Shown one piece after another: positions 47,155 to 48,586 of a DNA stretch of 48,586 bases. Under the pieces are notes generated by a model that saw only the letters and a list, made by a program, of their open reading frames with translations, did no database searches and had not been told where the DNA came from. This DNA is from Gammaproteobacteria bacterium (GTDB lineage Bacteria > Pseudomonadota > Gammaproteobacteria > Coxiellales > Coxiellaceae). The position numbers and the translations under genes are program-made. The stretch lies in NCBI GenBank assembly GCA_013287505.1, contig JABDDR010000001.1, positions 81,931 through 130,516 on the forward strand, given 5' to 3'. Position 1 is the stretch's first letter. Each line of letters begins with the position of its first letter.

Positions 47155-47288
47155 GTAGAGACGCCGATTCATCGCGTCTCAAATCTTCGATTAACTGTGA
47201 TATTAGAAATGATCACGTCTGGTAAAGTTTATTTACCGCACATAGGTGTGAATTGAAGATTTGAGACGCGATGAATCGGCGTCTCTAC
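47155..47288. repeat. gagacgcgat-type repeats, copies 3 and 4 as a perfect 33-nt inverted repeat
   Basis: gtagagacgccgattcatcgcgtctcaaatctt (47155-47187) vs aagatttgagacgcgatgaatcggcgtctctac (47256-47288), exact reverse complements. Confidence 0.95.
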
Positions 47289-48526
47289 ACCGGCGCCCTT
47301 TCCATCACAAAATTATATTTTTCCGCATAGGTATCCCGCAGAACAAAGAGCGCAAGAAAAATCCCTATGATCGACAATCCTGGAAACACCCATAAAGCCG
47401 TATAATAATCATGTGTGCGAGCAACAATAATTCCAAAAATTGGATTAATCACGCCCCCGCTTGCGGCCGCCACCATGTTAACCAACGCAGCTGCTGCACC
47501 ATACACTTCTTTTGAAATCGATTCAGCGGTTAACACAAATGATAATGTTTGCACGGATGCGGCTGCACCCAATAAAGATAATAAACTGATTAATAACATC
47601 GGTGTCATAACCGTTGTACATGCAAGCACAATGCCGCAAATACCTTGGATTAAAAATGCGATTAACACGATTTTACGACGTGATTTCATTTTGTCAGATA
47701 ATTTTCCGATGCATAAACTCGCCACCGCTAACCCAATCCAAAAACTGGTTAACAAATTCGCAGAATGATGTTGCGTCCAATTCATATCATGATCTAGCAA
47801 ACGCACCATCCAACTGGCTGCAAGCACGGATACGGGCGCCCATGAAATAAAACCCAACGCAGCGATCGTTATAATTTGTTTGTTCAGTAACAACCGCGGT
47901 AAATCTTTAATACGCACCATGTCCGACATTTTTGGTTTATTGTAGGCGGGATATTTGGGTATAAACCAATAAATAACAAATAATACCAATGCAAAATAAA
48001 TCACAACATGCATCGTCGCATCCCAACCAAAACGTTCACTCATGAATGAGCCAATCGCTTGTCCAAAAATACTACCCAAACATCCAGCCACCTGCACCAT
48101 ACCAACACCAATCGGAAAATGTTTCGGCAATAACCAAGTAGAAACGGCATAGACTGACATAACACAAGCGCATGCAGTTCCAGCGCCAATTAAAAAACGA
48201 GCAACAAATAACATCGCAAAACTACCGCTATAATAAAATAACGCGGTACCCAAAAAACAACATGCAGCGCACATAATCGCCGTATATTTTAAACCAATGC
48301 GATCTAAGCAATAACCTAATGGTATTTGAAAAAGTGTATAACCATAAAAAAATGCGGCGCTTAAAAATCCAAATGACACAGTTGTAATGCCATATTTAGC
48401 GAGAAATGCATGCGGTAAAATACTGAATGACGTTTGTAATAAATAATCGTAGCAATAAAATAACATGTAAAGCATCGACACCATGGCGCCTAAAAATACA
48501 GTGACATTTTTCGGTTTGCTAAACAT
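47285..48526 (-). CDS. MFS transporter
   Basis: 12 hydrophobic segments; GYCLDRIGLKYTAIMCA (MFS motif A-like); stop codon lies in the preceding repeat. Confidence 0.92.
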   Translation of the reverse strand: MFSKPKNVTVFLGAMVSMLYMLFYCYDYLLQTSFSILPHAFLAKYGITTVSFGFLSAAFFYGYTLFQIPLGYCLDRIGLKYTAIMCAACCFLGTALFYYSGSFAMLFVARFLIGAGTACACVMSVYAVSTWLLPKHFPIGVGMVQVAGCLGSIFGQAIGSFMSERFGWDATMHVVIYFALVLFVIYWFIPKYPAYNKPKMSDMVRIKDLPRLLLNKQIITIAALGFISWAPVSVLAASWMVRLLDHDMNWTQHHSANLLTSFWIGLAVASLCIGKLSDKMKSRRKIVLIAFLIQGICGIVLACTTVMTPMLLISLLSLLGAAASVQTLSFVLTAESISKEVYGAAAALVNMVAAASGGVINPIFGIIVARTHDYYTALWVFPGLSIIGIFLALFVLRDTYAEKYNFVMERAPV

Positions 48527-48586
48527 AACTCAATCCTTTTTTGAAAAAATAAGATGCATTTTACAGATGAAATTATTGAAAAGCGA

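Overview
This AT-rich window looks like a gammaproteobacterial chromosome, probably of Legionellales/Coxiellales type; the taxonomy is inferred from gene content and style only. Left end (1-7.7 kb): a Wsp-like chemosensory operon (CheR tail, CheW, MCP, hybrid CheA-REC, CheB, CheY, CheC-like, PAS-GGDEF). Next come housekeeping genes (ybeD/DUF493, D-amino acid aminotransferase, D-Ala-D-Ala carboxypeptidase, ndk, rodZ-like, hisS, yfgM-like, der, def, tRNA-Leu(CAG), ung, rlpA, rlmB, corA, oxyR-like). Right end (34-48.5 kb): amiC-type amidase, tsaE, nnrD, queG, a serine hydrolase, gloB, tsaD, mdh, cysQ, nudE, an L,D-transpeptidase, hemW and an MFS transporter. Between them (about 22.4-34.4 kb) lies an accessory region holding an 11-gene, minus-strand candidate biosynthetic cluster. 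It encodes a type III PLP decarboxylase, a discrete ACP, two AMP-forming ligases, four thiolase-fold/KASIII-like proteins (two apparently degenerate), an acyl-CoA dehydrogenase plus a degenerate partner, and a transglutaminase-like protein that keeps Cys but has Gly where family members have His. Other main observations: (i) an unlisted 44-aa Cys/Pro-rich peptide ORF (21196-21330, minus) in a two-gene unit divergent from the OxyR-like gene; (ii) a 47-bp near-identical leader repeat upstream of both transcription units of the cluster; (iii) several families of nested intergenic palindromes, one of which has a conserved core, a covarying base pair and locus-specific complementary arms; (iv) a duplicated queG 3' end bracketing a serine hydrolase gene, which resembles an integration scar. 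All assignments are by eye; no searches were run.
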